Shown: positions 1 to 7,609, counted from the first letter of the stretch. The stretch is 21,862 bases of DNA from JACDDK01 sp038198445 (GCA_038198445.1 JBBPZZ010000057.1:1-21862); one strand, 5' to 3'. A program made the numbers and translations. Notes: generated by a model from the sequence alone, not told the origin.

Positions 1-363
1 AAGCTGCCGTGGGCGATCAAGATAGACCCCGCCAATCGGCCCGCGGGCTACGCCGACGCCACCTCTTTCCACCCAACGTTCCTGTACGAGTCGATCTGGG
101 ACGTCATCGTGTGTCTGCTGCTGCTCTGGATTGCACGCCGGTTCGCCGAGCGTCTGAGAGCTGGTGATCTGTTCCTGCTGTACGTGAGCTTTTATTCCGT
201 GGGCCGCTTCTTCGTCGAGACTTTGAGGATAGATCCCGCGTTCCTGATCGGCGGCACCTTTCGAGGCAACCTCTTCGTCAGCAGCATACTCGCTATCGGG
301 TTCGCCATGATCGTCCTGCTACGCCACTCCCGCACGGAGCGCAAGCGGCCGAAGTCCGGCTAG
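1..363 (+). CDS. lgt: Prolipoprotein diacylglyceryl transferase, C-terminal part (5' end outside window)
   Basis: Lgt is the integral membrane enzyme that transfers diacylglycerol from phosphatidylglycerol to the lipobox cysteine of prolipoproteins. The frame is open from base 1 to TAG at 361-363 and gives the last 120 residues. The segment HPTFLYESIWD matches the conserved Lgt HPTQLYE-type motif. GRFFVETLRID matches the conserved GRF.vE..R.D block before the last membrane helix. Two hydrophobic segments and a basic C-terminus (RTERKRPKSG) fit the family. It converges on the LtaS-like gene with only 9 bases between stop codons. Its product would lipidate ZnuA, encoded nearby. The start lies outside the window, so nothing can be said of its promoter. 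Confidence 0.9.
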   Translation, partial: KLPWAIKIDPANRPAGYADATSFHPTFLYESIWDVIVCLLLLWIARRFAERLRAGDLFLLYVSFYSVGRFFVETLRIDPAFLIGGTFRGNLFVSSILAIGFAMIVLLRHSRTERKRPKSG

Positions 364-372
364 CGAGCGTGC

Positions 373-2367
373 CTACTGCGGACGTTGTAATCCCTGGTAG
401 GTGGCGTTGACCTTCGAGAACCAGGCGAGGACTTCCGCGCGGCGTTTCTTCAACTCGTCGGCGCTCATGTCACCCGCCAGGTTGTGCTGCTCCAGAGGAT
501 CATCCTTGATGTCGTAGACCTCCGCAGGCTGGTTGCCGTAGAAGTAGATGTATTTCTGATCTCCCTTCAGGCTCGCCAGACACCGGTAGTCGTAGAAGCA
601 ACTGAAATACAGTGTGCGGTTATTGTCCGGCGGATCAAGCATGGAACGGCCCGGATACTGTCCACCTTCCACCTTGTAGCCGAGCAGGTCCAGAACGGTG
701 GGCAGGATGTCCAGGTCATCTGTAAGGGTGTTGACTTGTTTGCCATCCTGGAACTTGCCCGGCTCGTGGATGAGCATCGGGACTCTGAGTCCCTCCTGGT
801 AGATGGTGTTGTCATGCTGGAAGAGGCCATGCTCCCCGAAACCCTCGCCGTGGTCACCATATATGACAAAGATGGTCTTATCGTAGAGGCCAAGTTTCTT
901 GTACTGGTCCATGACATTTTTGACGTAGAAGTCGAGGTAGCGGATCTCGTTCAGATAGCCGTTTAGTTCGGGATCGTCAGAGAATTTCTTCTGTCCGTAG
1001 CGACTGATGGGCAGGTAGTTGTCGTGTCCCGTGACCCCGAGATAAGTCGCCATGAATGGCTTGTCCTTGTGCTTTTTTAGCCAGTCCTCGCTTGGTTTGA
1101 GCATGATGTCGTCTTCGTAGCCGAAGTAGTTGGATTCCTCGAATCCCTTGTGGTTCATGTAATCGACGGGATAAAAGTCATCGTATCCGAAGTTCTTTAC
1201 CAGAGCCCGGCGTTCCTCGAACTTCTCGGTGGCGGATGAGAACCAAACGCTGTTGTAGCCCTGTTTCTTCAGGAGCTGGGGAAGACATGTTGCCGGAATT
1301 CCGTTTGGCTTGGCTTCCGTGATGTCTCGAACGAGGTGCGGATAAACGCCGCAGTTGATGGCCGTGATGGCTTTGGTCGTGTGTGGCACTACGGTATAGG
1401 CGTCATCGACCATGAGGCTGTGTTTGGCGAGTTCGTCGAGATAAGGCGTGGTCTTGATGTCTTTGTTGTAGAGTGTTACGGACTCTGCTCTCGTGGACTC
1501 CAGGTGTATGAAGACGACGTTCTTTTTGTTGGTGTCCGGGGTCTTCGCCAGGCTAGTGTTTATGGGAGCCTGCTTGACGAGGGTTGCGGGATCGGCGCCC
1601 GCGGCGTCTTTGAGTTGCGAGTATTCGACTTCGGAGACGGCGATGTTGACTATGGGGTCTCTGGAAAACGACTTACCCTCGCCCGTGGAACTGGCTGGAA
1701 CGGACAAGAGGAGAAGCCCGAACGCCAGGAGGAAGAAGATCAGGGACTCTATCCCGACCCTACCCGAGGCGTGGCCGTCCGTCGGTTGTTCGCGCCAACG
1801 CGAGACGCTCCGCGTTATGAGCCAGGGACCGAAGATCACGTACAGCAACACGAGACTTACGAAGACCCAAAGTATTGGTGAGCCGGAGCTGCCGATGATG
1901 CCTTTGACTTCTCCCGGCGAGTTGTACGCGTATGCGATCATGCCGTAGTCGAGCGTGGACCCGGTCTTGTTGAAGTACTGGTGAGCGCTCGTCGTTATCA
2001 GCGCCACGAGGATAGCGGAAGCGTGGAACAAGACTACCACCACCCACCGGAACGGACCCCTCCGCGCCACCGCGAACAAACCGATCCAAAGCGCCGCATA
2101 CCCCAGGTTGAACAAAAGATCCGACCTCATCAACCCGAGCGTCTGTAACGTGCCGGGGGTGCCCGGCTGGGCGGAGATCCTTATGAGCTTGAGGAAGAGG
2201 TTGTAGTTCACCAACGGGACCAGAAGACTTAATAAATATACCCAGTCGCGCCAGGGCAGGAGAGACTCGGAAGGGTTGCGTGGCCCCGTAGACGTCTCTG
2301 GTGTTTTTCGGTTGGAAGTCATACGACGCGACAGATTGTACAGAGAATCCGCGGGATTGACAGCCAA
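373..2367 (-). CDS. LtaS-like lipoteichoic acid synthase / phosphoglycerol transferase (sulfatase fold, membrane protein)
   Basis: The protein has the LtaS layout: five predicted membrane helices in about residues 40-225, then an extracytoplasmic alkaline-phosphatase/sulfatase-fold domain at about 280-650. Family members polymerise or transfer glycerol phosphate from phosphatidylglycerol, usually with Mn2+. Visible catalytic elements are E290 in HLEST, the likely nucleophile T330/T331 in PHTTKAI, D505-H506 in GDHGE and H518 in FQHDN. This spacing resembles LtaS, and the Cys/Ser-x-Pro-x-Arg motif of true sulfatases is absent. The start used is TTG 2367, with GAGGG four bases upstream; ATG 2322 is an alternative without a clear ribosome site. 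Hand-counted GC in sample rows is about 43-52 percent against 65 percent or more in neighbours, suggesting transfer. The exact substrate is not known. Confidence 0.85.
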   Translation of the reverse strand: MAVNPADSLYNLSRRMTSNRKTPETSTGPRNPSESLLPWRDWVYLLSLLVPLVNYNLFLKLIRISAQPGTPGTLQTLGLMRSDLLFNLGYAALWIGLFAVARRGPFRWVVVVLFHASAILVALITTSAHQYFNKTGSTLDYGMIAYAYNSPGEVKGIIGSSGSPILWVFVSLVLLYVIFGPWLITRSVSRWREQPTDGHASGRVGIESLIFFLLAFGLLLLSVPASSTGEGKSFSRDPIVNIAVSEVEYSQLKDAAGADPATLVKQAPINTSLAKTPDTNKKNVVFIHLESTRAESVTLYNKDIKTTPYLDELAKHSLMVDDAYTVVPHTTKAITAINCGVYPHLVRDITEAKPNGIPATCLPQLLKKQGYNSVWFSSATEKFEERRALVKNFGYDDFYPVDYMNHKGFEESNYFGYEDDIMLKPSEDWLKKHKDKPFMATYLGVTGHDNYLPISRYGQKKFSDDPELNGYLNEIRYLDFYVKNVMDQYKKLGLYDKTIFVIYGDHGEGFGEHGLFQHDNTIYQEGLRVPMLIHEPGKFQDGKQVNTLTDDLDILPTVLDLLGYKVEGGQYPGRSMLDPPDNNRTLYFSCFYDYRCLASLKGDQKYIYFYGNQPAEVYDIKDDPLEQHNLAGDMSADELKKRRAEVLAWFSKVNATYQGLQRPQ

Positions 2368-2419
2368 CGCCCTCGATACCCAAATGCCCTCTGAACTCTC
2401 ACCACGTCCGCCTCCGCGC

Positions 2420-2448
2420 TTGAAACTTCATCGGGCAATACTTATACT
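2420..2448 (+). promoter_or_regulatory. Promoter of the Fur/Zur-znu operon
   Basis: TTGAAA (2420-2425) and TATACT (2443-2448) have an ideal 17-base spacer. Transcription should begin near 2455, at the left edge of the operator palindrome. The leader to GTG 2489 is about 34 bases and contains the ribosome site GGAG at 2478-2481. Confidence 0.7.
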
Positions 2449-2469
2449 TCAAATGAAAATAAATTTCAA
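2441..2469 (-). promoter_or_regulatory. Promoter of the LtaS-like gene, interlocked with the metal-operon promoter
   Basis: On the minus strand TTGAAA (2469-2464) and TATAAG (2446-2441) are separated by 17 bases, a good sigma70-type promoter. The predicted start is near 2434, giving a leader of about 67 bases to TTG 2367. The -35 hexamer lies inside the Fur-family palindrome, so a bound regulator should block this promoter too. Confidence 0.65.
2454..2468. promoter_or_regulatory. Fur-family operator (7-1-7 palindrome, probable Zur/Fur box)
   Basis: The 15-mer TGAAAATAAATTTCA has perfect outer arms TGAAA/TTTCA. It matches the general Fur-family 7-1-7 consensus TGATAATnATTATCA at 11 of 14 positions. 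It covers the +1 region of the plus promoter and the -35 of the minus promoter. Because the first plus-strand gene is a Fur-family protein followed by zinc/manganese transporter genes, autorepression is the simplest reading. A smaller repeat, TGAA-AC-TTCA, overlaps the plus -35 at 2421-2430. Confidence 0.6.
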
Positions 2470-2488
2470 TTAGTTGCGGAGTGTTGTT

Positions 2489-2881
2489 GTGAAAGTAGAG
2501 AGAGCCGTAGGGGTTATGCGGGGGCGAGGTTACAAGGCCACGCCCCAGCGGTTGGCGGTATTAGAGGCCATATCGGCGGAGCAGCATCAGAGCATGGAGG
2601 GCATTCGGGACCGATGTCCTGACGTTGGGTTGGTCACGGTTTACCGGACGTTGGATCTCCTATCTGAGTTGGGTTTGGTGAGGAGGTTGGATCTCGGCGA
2701 AGGACCCAGATACGAACTCGCGGAGGATCATCACCATCACCTGATCTGTGAAGACTGTGGGAGCGTGTCCGAGTTCGAGCAATGCCCGCTGGACCTGGAA
2801 CGCCTGCCCCAGATGGAGAAGGGCTTCCAGGTGAAGTCCCACAGCGTCGAAGTATACGGAAGGTGCGCTTCCTGTGCGTGA
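2489..2881 (+). CDS. Fur-family metalloregulator, probably Zur
   Basis: A 130-residue protein of typical Fur/Zur length that binds DNA as a dimer when loaded with metal. It has an N-terminal winged helix (GYKATPQR at about 14-21, TVYRTLDLLSELGLV at about 50-64), a hinge, then a His-rich stretch HHHH (81-84) and two CxxC pairs (C87/C90 and C126/C129) for structural zinc. GTG 2489 is chosen because GGAG lies seven bases upstream; the upstream in-frame TTG 2474 has no such site. It heads an operon with znuA (24-base gap), znuC and two permeases, behind a Fur-type palindrome. This context favours zinc or manganese sensing over iron, but metal specificity cannot be read from sequence. Confidence 0.85.
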   Translation: MKVERAVGVMRGRGYKATPQRLAVLEAISAEQHQSMEGIRDRCPDVGLVTVYRTLDLLSELGLVRRLDLGEGPRYELAEDHHHHLICEDCGSVSEFEQCPLDLERLPQMEKGFQVKSHSVEVYGRCASCA

Positions 2882-2905
2882 CTTACAGCTAACCAGGAAC
2901 GACCT

Positions 2906-3865
2906 TTGAGAATGATTGGCGTATTAGTCACGTTAGGTATAGCGGCGACCTTCCTCTGTGGATGCTCGAGCGTGGCTAGCAGTAGTAACGGCGCCGCGGG
3001 CGATAAGCTCGAAGTCGTGGCTACGACCACCCAGATCGGCGACTTCGTCCGCCAGGTCGGAGGCGATCCGGTAGACGTGCATCAGGTCCTTCAGCCAAAT
3101 ACGGACCCTCACGAGTACGAGCCCCGCCCGGACGACGTGCGCGCGACAGCGGAGGCGGGGCTGGTATTCACCAATGGAGACAGGCTCGACTACTGGATGC
3201 GGAAAGTCGTCTCCGAGGGCGGCGGAGACCCGAAAGTCGTAAACCTCGGAGAAAGCGTGCCTGAAAAGCTGTCGGGGGAGAGCGGCGGGAAAGAGGCATC
3301 GAAATACGATCCCCACTGGTGGCATGATCCCCGGAACGCCGCGGCCGCGGTGAGGGAGATCCGGGACACTCTCGTGGCCGCGGACCCGAAGCACAAAGCA
3401 ACATATGATAAAAATGCCGGGTCCTACCTGAAGAAGGTTGGGACGCTTGACAAGAGCATCCAGCGCTGCATCGGGGAGATCCCCGCCGATCAGCGCAAGG
3501 TCGTCACCGACCATGATGCGTTCGGCTATTTTGCCCGGCGTTACGGGATAAAGATAGTCGGCGCGGTGATCCCATCGCAGAGTACCCAGGCCCAGCCGTC
3601 GGCCGGGGAAGTGTCTCACCTCACCTCGTTGATCGAACGCGAGAACGTAAAGGCCGTGTTTCCAGAGAGGTCGATAAATTCCAAACTTGCGCGAGAGATC
3701 GCCCGCCAGACAGGGGCATCGGCTGACCATACTCTGTACGGCGACACACTTGGTCCCAAAAACTCTAGCGGCGGCACATACTTGAAGATGGAGGCCGCCA
3801 ACGCGAACGCCATAGTCAAAGGGCTAACCGGCGGCCAGCAGAGCTGCCAGATATCGGCGGCTTGA
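2906..3865 (+). CDS. znuA: Zinc/manganese ABC transporter substrate-binding lipoprotein (ZnuA/TroA family)
   Basis: A cluster A-I metal-binding protein that captures Zn2+ or Mn2+ outside the membrane and delivers it to the permease. The N-terminus is a lipoprotein signal peptide ending in the lipobox LCGC, with C20 as lipidated residue. Candidate ligands are H69 (DPHEYEP), H137 or H140 (DPHWWHDP), H203 (TDHDAFGYF) and D280 (LYGDTLG), the standard His-His-His-Asp arrangement. The long His-rich loop typical of many ZnuA proteins is absent. TTG 2906 is preferred since AGGA lies eight bases upstream; ATG 2912 is the alternative. The TGA overlaps the ATG of the ATPase gene by one base. Zinc is favoured by the regulator, but TroA-type manganese uptake is possible. 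Confidence 0.88.
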   Translation: MRMIGVLVTLGIAATFLCGCSSVASSSNGAAGDKLEVVATTTQIGDFVRQVGGDPVDVHQVLQPNTDPHEYEPRPDDVRATAEAGLVFTNGDRLDYWMRKVVSEGGGDPKVVNLGESVPEKLSGESGGKEASKYDPHWWHDPRNAAAAVREIRDTLVAADPKHKATYDKNAGSYLKKVGTLDKSIQRCIGEIPADQRKVVTDHDAFGYFARRYGIKIVGAVIPSQSTQAQPSAGEVSHLTSLIERENVKAVFPERSINSKLAREIARQTGASADHTLYGDTLGPKNSSGGTYLKMEAANANAIVKGLTGGQQSCQISAA

Positions 3866-4638
3866 TGGATGCGCGAAAGAACAACGGCCCACTGGTTGAA
3901 GTCTCCGGTTTACAGGCAAGCTACGGAGGGCCACTGGCGCTCGATGAGGTCAGTTTTGGTGTCGGTCCTGGGGTGCGAGTAGGAGTCCTGGGACCCAACG
4001 GCGGTGGCAAGTCGACCCTGTTTCGCGTTCTGCTAGGTGAGATTACGCCACTGCGCGGCACGTTCTCCGTATATGGACGTTGCGGATATGTTCCGCAGAC
4101 GGAGCGGTCAAGGCTCGACTACCCGGTAAGCGCGCTGGACGTGGCGCTGATGGGAAGCCTCGGATGGCTGCCGTGGTGGCGCCGTCCAGGAAAAGAAGAG
4201 CGCAACGGGGCGCTCGAAGCGCTAGATAAGGTTGGCCTGGGTGAGTACGCCGACCGGCAGTTCGGCGAACTGTCCGGCGGACAGCGACAGCGGGTTCTCA
4301 TTGCGCGGGCGATCGTGCAGGATGCGCGGCTGCTGCTGCTCGACGAGCCGTTCTCCGGCCTGGACGGTACCAGCGCCAGGCTGCTGGCGGCGTTGATAGA
4401 CGATCTCGCCAGCGAGGGGCGCAGCCTGATGATCGCCACCCACGACGTGGAGCAGGCGAGCAGTTGGGACCTCGTACTCTGTCTCAATCGGCGTCAAATC
4501 GCCTTCGGTGAGCCGGCCGCGACGCTTACGCGGCCGGTGATCGAAGCCACCTACGGCGACTCTATAATTATGGTCCCCGACGGCGTTTCCGGTCAGGCGC
4601 GGGGCATACTTCCCTGTTCCCACCACGACGCGCATTAA
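3865..4638 (+). CDS. znuC: Zinc/manganese ABC transporter ATP-binding protein (ZnuC/TroB family)
   Basis: The ATPase subunit that drives metal import. All nucleotide-binding motifs are intact: Walker A GPNGGGKST (43-51), signature LSGGQ (136-140), Walker B LLLLDEP (156-162) and the switch histidine in ATHD (H193). At 257 residues it is of normal family length. ATG 3865 shares its A with the znuA stop in TGATG, so translation should be coupled. The first permease starts ten bases after the stop. Family assignment is firm; the transported metal is inferred from context. Confidence 0.9.
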   Translation: MDARKNNGPLVEVSGLQASYGGPLALDEVSFGVGPGVRVGVLGPNGGGKSTLFRVLLGEITPLRGTFSVYGRCGYVPQTERSRLDYPVSALDVALMGSLGWLPWWRRPGKEERNGALEALDKVGLGEYADRQFGELSGGQRQRVLIARAIVQDARLLLLDEPFSGLDGTSARLLAALIDDLASEGRSLMIATHDVEQASSWDLVLCLNRRQIAFGEPAATLTRPVIEATYGDSIIMVPDGVSGQARGILPCSHHDAH

Positions 4639-4648
4639 GCGATCCGGG

Positions 4649-5524
4649 ATGAGTACGGCCTTTATAGGATTCCAGGAGATATGGCAACCGCTCTTTCAAC
4701 CGTGGACGCAGGCAATAATGCAGCGGGCTCTCGTGGAGGTGGTACTTCTCGGGATCGTCGGCGGGGCTCTGGGGTGTTGGATCGTTTTTTACGAAGTATC
4801 TTATGGGGCGGAGTCTCTGGCCCACGCTCTGTTTCCGGGGCTGGTACTCGCCGCCCTCCTCGGTTTCCCCCTGATAATCGGCGCTGGACTAGGTGTTACC
4901 GGGGCTGCCATTGCGGTCGCGGTATTCGGACGCGCGCCCGAGATCGGCCGCGATACGGCCATCTCCATCGTCGTTAGCGGTCTCTTCGGGTTCGGCGCCG
5001 TTCTCGCGCTCTCCCCGGCTTCACCTCCGGGTATACAGGGCCTGCTCTTCGGTGACGTGCTCGGAGTCTCGGACCTGGATCTGCTGCTCGCGGCGGCGCT
5101 CGCGGTGGTTGTGGTGGTGGCACTCCGGCTGCTGCATCAGCAGTTGCTGGCGGTAGGCTTCGACAGGACGAGCGCCCGGTCAATCGGCGGGCATCCTCGC
5201 TTTGCGGACATTGCGCTGCTGATCCTCATGGCCCTTGCTACCATGATCGCCGTTCAGGGGCTGGGCAACCTGCTGGTAGTCGCAGTGCTGGTGGGTCCAG
5301 CCGCGACCGCCCGGATGCTCACCCGGCGCATGGCGTCGATGATGGTCCTGGCGGCGGTGTTGGCGGTCAGCGCCGGCGTGGGCGGCCTCTACCTCTCGTA
5401 CTACGCCGGGACGGCGGGCGGGGCGTCGGTCGCGGGCGCGATGGTCACGTTGTATGTCGCTATTTTGGTCTGGACCTCGATCAGAGCGCGCGCCGGACGC
5501 ACTATATCCGATGGGAGTCATTGA
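4649..5524 (+). CDS. znuB: ABC-3 family metal transporter permease, first copy (ZnuB/TroC type)
   Basis: A 291-residue, strongly hydrophobic protein with about eight membrane helices. It carries family landmarks: FYEVSYGAESLAHALFPGLVL near the N-terminus, the GFD...ARSIG coupling region, and VAVLVGPAATARMLTRRM in the last third. It forms the channel through which metal from the binding protein enters the cell. ATG 4649 follows znuC by ten bases. The next gene begins one base after its TGA. The two permeases share the family pattern but are clearly diverged, so they may pair as a heterodimer as proposed for TroC/TroD. Confidence 0.88.
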   Translation: MSTAFIGFQEIWQPLFQPWTQAIMQRALVEVVLLGIVGGALGCWIVFYEVSYGAESLAHALFPGLVLAALLGFPLIIGAGLGVTGAAIAVAVFGRAPEIGRDTAISIVVSGLFGFGAVLALSPASPPGIQGLLFGDVLGVSDLDLLLAAALAVVVVVALRLLHQQLLAVGFDRTSARSIGGHPRFADIALLILMALATMIAVQGLGNLLVVAVLVGPAATARMLTRRMASMMVLAAVLAVSAGVGGLYLSYYAGTAGGASVAGAMVTLYVAILVWTSIRARAGRTISDGSH

Positions 5525-5525
5525 G

Positions 5526-6344
5526 ATGCTCGGCTGGTTGCTCGAACCATTTCAGCTTCCGTTCGCGCAGCGCGGGCTTGCGGAGTTGCTGATGCTCTCG
5601 GTCGGCGCGGGGTTGCTCGGGACCTGGATCGTGTTGCGCGGCCTGGCGTTCTACGCGCACGCCGTGGGCATGGCGGCCTTCCCCGGACTGGTGCTCGCCG
5701 ATGGTCTCGGCTTCTCCGCCCCGCTCGGGGCTTTCGGGGCCGCGATAGTCTTCGCCGGCGGGCTGGAGAGGATCTCCCGCGCGCGGCGTTCCGCTTACGA
5801 TAGCCTCACCGCCTTGGTGCTGGCCGGGATGCTCGCCCTCGGCGTTATACTCGCCAGCGACGTGTTCGGTTCCGGGTCGAACGTGGATACTCTGCTATTT
5901 GGTAGCCTGCTATCGGTAGGACCTCTGGATGTCTTGCTCTCCGCGCTGGCGAGCGGGTTTGCCCTGGCCGCGACCCTGCTATTCGGACGAGTGTGGCTCG
6001 CTACGGGTTTCGATGCCCAGTCCGCGCGGGCGCTCGGGGTTCGCTCCGCCGTCCCGGACGCGGTACTGCTCGTCCTGATCTCACTGGTCGCCACCGCCTC
6101 CGTCTCGGCCATCGGCGCGCTGCTGGCTACAACGCTCCTCGTGGTCCCGGCGGCCACGGCGCGCCTGTGGACGCGGCGGCTGCGCGCCTGGCAGGTCGCC
6201 AGCATCGCCCTCGTCGCCCTCGAAGGAACAGCCGGTCTGTGGCTTTCGATCCAGACGAACGCGCCGCCGGGCGCGACTATCGCCATGCTCGCCGGCGGCG
6301 TCTTCGCGCTTCTCTTGCTCGCGCGCCGCGTTATTGGGTTGTGA
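5526..6344 (+). CDS. ABC-3 family metal transporter permease, second copy (ZnuB/TroD type)
   Basis: A 272-residue membrane protein of the same family. It contains VLRGLAFYAHAVGMAAFPGLVLA near the N-terminus, GFDAQSARALGVR in the middle, and ATTLLVVPAATARLWTRRL near the end, aligning with the first permease. The frame is open from 5454 inside the previous gene, but ATG 5526 is chosen because GGGAG (5514-5518) lies seven bases upstream and the ATG follows the previous stop by one base. It ends the operon; a hairpin follows at 6350-6370. Two different permeases with one ATPase is the arrangement of treponemal troABCD. Confidence 0.87.
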   Translation: MLGWLLEPFQLPFAQRGLAELLMLSVGAGLLGTWIVLRGLAFYAHAVGMAAFPGLVLADGLGFSAPLGAFGAAIVFAGGLERISRARRSAYDSLTALVLAGMLALGVILASDVFGSGSNVDTLLFGSLLSVGPLDVLLSALASGFALAATLLFGRVWLATGFDAQSARALGVRSAVPDAVLLVLISLVATASVSAIGALLATTLLVVPAATARLWTRRLRAWQVASIALVALEGTAGLWLSIQTNAPPGATIAMLAGGVFALLLLARRVIGL

Positions 6345-6349
6345 TCCTC

Positions 6350-6370
6350 CGCCTGAAGGGCGCTCAGGCG
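6350..6370. terminator. Bidirectional hairpin between convergent genes
   Basis: A perfect 7-bp stem (CGCCTGA/TCAGGCG) with a 7-base loop fills the 19-base gap between the second permease and the rhomboid gene. The right arm includes the rhomboid TGA (complement of 6364-6366). Neither side has a good U-tract, so termination efficiency is uncertain. Confidence 0.5.
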
Positions 6371-7065
6371 AAGTAGATCATCCACCCAGCCAGGAGGACC
6401 AACTCCGCGACGAATACGGCGATGACCGGCGTCGCGGCCCGCGCTTTCTTCCGGGAATAAACCGTCGGCGCCATGAGCCAGCCGAAGACGAGTCCGCCGA
6501 GCAGCCCGCCAATGTGGGTCGTATTGCTGATGTTGTGGATTGAGAATCCCAGGTAGAGGTTCAGGACAGTAAGGATTAGGAGCTGGCGGATCAAGGGGTT
6601 CTGCCACGAAAACGTACCCTGCCGGAGCGAAAACCCGAGTACGCTGCCCAGCAACCCGAAGATGGCGCCCGAGGCCCCTACTGCGGGCGTGTTGAAGCCT
6701 CCGAAGTACAGGTAGGCCACACCGCCCGCGAGCCCGCTCACGAGGTAGAGCGCGAGGAAGCGCCAGCGCCCGAAGGCGTTCTCGGCGAGAGCGCCGAGGA
6801 AGTACAGGGAAAGCATATTGAACCCCAGGTGGGTAAACCCCGAGTGGAGGAAGACGCTGGAGATCAAACGCCACCACTCTCCCTGGGCGACCAGCGCCGG
6901 CACCAGGGCGCCACCGCTCAACACGGCCCCCGGCTGGCTTACGAGCCCGATGTTCCACGGGGTCGACGGGGTATACGCCGTTCCGAGCGCCGCGACGCCC
7001 ACGTAGACCACGACGCAAGCGGCGATGAGGCTGAACGTAACCGGCAGCCGGGAAATGTTATTCAC
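6364..7065 (-). CDS. Rhomboid-family intramembrane serine protease
   Basis: A 233-residue protein with six to seven membrane helices that cleaves membrane proteins within the bilayer. It has the core signature EWWRLISSVFLHSGFTHLGFNM (63-84), the catalytic serine in GASGAIFG (S132) and the catalytic histidine in NTTHIGG (H184). Start is GTG 7065, nine bases after the stop of the FlgT-C-like gene. No strong ribosome site is visible, so translation is probably coupled to that gene. The substrate is unknown. The two genes form a minus-strand operon convergent with the metal-uptake operon. Confidence 0.9.
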   Translation of the reverse strand: MNNISRLPVTFSLIAACVVVYVGVAALGTAYTPSTPWNIGLVSQPGAVLSGGALVPALVAQGEWWRLISSVFLHSGFTHLGFNMLSLYFLGALAENAFGRWRFLALYLVSGLAGGVAYLYFGGFNTPAVGASGAIFGLLGSVLGFSLRQGTFSWQNPLIRQLLILTVLNLYLGFSIHNISNTTHIGGLLGGLVFGWLMAPTVYSRKKARAATPVIAVFVAELVLLAGWMIYFA

Positions 7066-7074
7066 GCGGGCAGA

Positions 7075-7521
7075 TCAGCGTCGGGCGACCTCGCGGACGG
7101 CGTCGCCGACCAGCACCTTCGAGAGATCCTCCAGCGGGCCGCCGAGCATTGATTCGAGGTCCGGGTTGTCACCGCCGGAGGTCGTCCCGAAGCCCTGGAT
7201 CTGCACTCCCTCGCCAAACATCTGGCCGAACATCCGCTGGAGGTTCTCCTGCATCTCACCGAGCCCCGCTCCTCCGAACGGCGATTCGGGCGTCACGAGC
7301 CGGGCTATCGAGAGGCGGTCTTGCACCTCCGTGACCTCGGCTTTGGCCTTTACGTCCTCGACCGTGCCAAGCGTCTCGCCGGTGTCCGGGTCCCAGACCT
7401 CCTCGCCTTCGGCGGCGAAGATCTCAAACGTCATCCCCTGGCGGACCCCTCCGGCGCGGCCGCGGTTGATAACGATCTCATGGTTTCCAAGTATTTTCGC
7501 TACTTTGCCTTCAACCGGCAT
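7075..7521 (-). CDS. Small protein with a FlgT-C-like beta domain, function unknown
   Basis: A 148-residue protein. Residues about 1-70 follow the pattern KILGNHEIVINRG, GVRQGMTFEIF, WDPDTGETLG, then AKAEVTEVQDRLSIAR. This resembles the C-terminal domain of flagellar protein FlgT, found alone in many non-flagellar bacteria. The second half contains a low-complexity stretch rich in Gly, Met and Gln and a short C-terminal helix. ATG 7521 is chosen because AAGGAG lies eight bases upstream; the frame is open further upstream but without a start signal. No flagellar genes are nearby, so a flagellar role is unlikely. It precedes the rhomboid gene by nine bases and may share its function. Confidence 0.7.
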   Translation of the reverse strand: MPVEGKVAKILGNHEIVINRGRAGGVRQGMTFEIFAAEGEEVWDPDTGETLGTVEDVKAKAEVTEVQDRLSIARLVTPESPFGGAGLGEMQENLQRMFGQMFGEGVQIQGFGTTSGGDNPDLESMLGGPLEDLSKVLVGDAVREVARR

Positions 7522-7560
7522 CCGGTCAACTCCTTCTATCTCGAATAAAGCTCTCCGGGA

Positions 7561-7566
7561 ATTATA
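7561..7566 (-). promoter_or_regulatory. -10 element of the FlgT-C-like / rhomboid operon
   Basis: A perfect TATAAT on the minus strand (7566-7561) would start transcription near 7553, about 32 bases before ATG 7521, leaving room for AAGGAG. No convincing -35 hexamer lies 16-18 bases upstream. Confidence 0.45.
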
Positions 7567-7596
7567 TCTCTCACAACACATCCGGCGGGCAAGGGC

Positions 7597-7602
7597 TACA
7601 AT
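7597..7602 (+). promoter_or_regulatory. -10 element of nfo, predicting a leaderless mRNA
   Basis: TACAAT ends seven bases before ATG 7610, so transcription would begin at or next to the start codon. No ribosome site precedes the ATG. The -35 region is poor. Two other genes in this window show the same spacing. Confidence 0.45.
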
Positions 7603-7609
7603 CTCCGCC

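Noticed and set aside
373..2367. Reading the LtaS-like protein as a true sulfatase
   Set aside because: The formylglycine motif Cys/Ser-x-Pro-x-Arg is absent; a Thr nucleophile and five N-terminal membrane helices fit the phosphoglycerol transferase group.
5454..5525. Longer N-terminus for the second permease starting inside the first permease gene
   Set aside because: The extra residues are unlike the family and ATG 5526 has its own well-spaced GGGAG.
5795..7018. A 407-codon minus-strand open frame across the second permease and rhomboid genes
   Set aside because: It is arginine-rich and low-complexity, has no family motif, and overlaps two well-supported genes in other frames, a usual effect of high GC.
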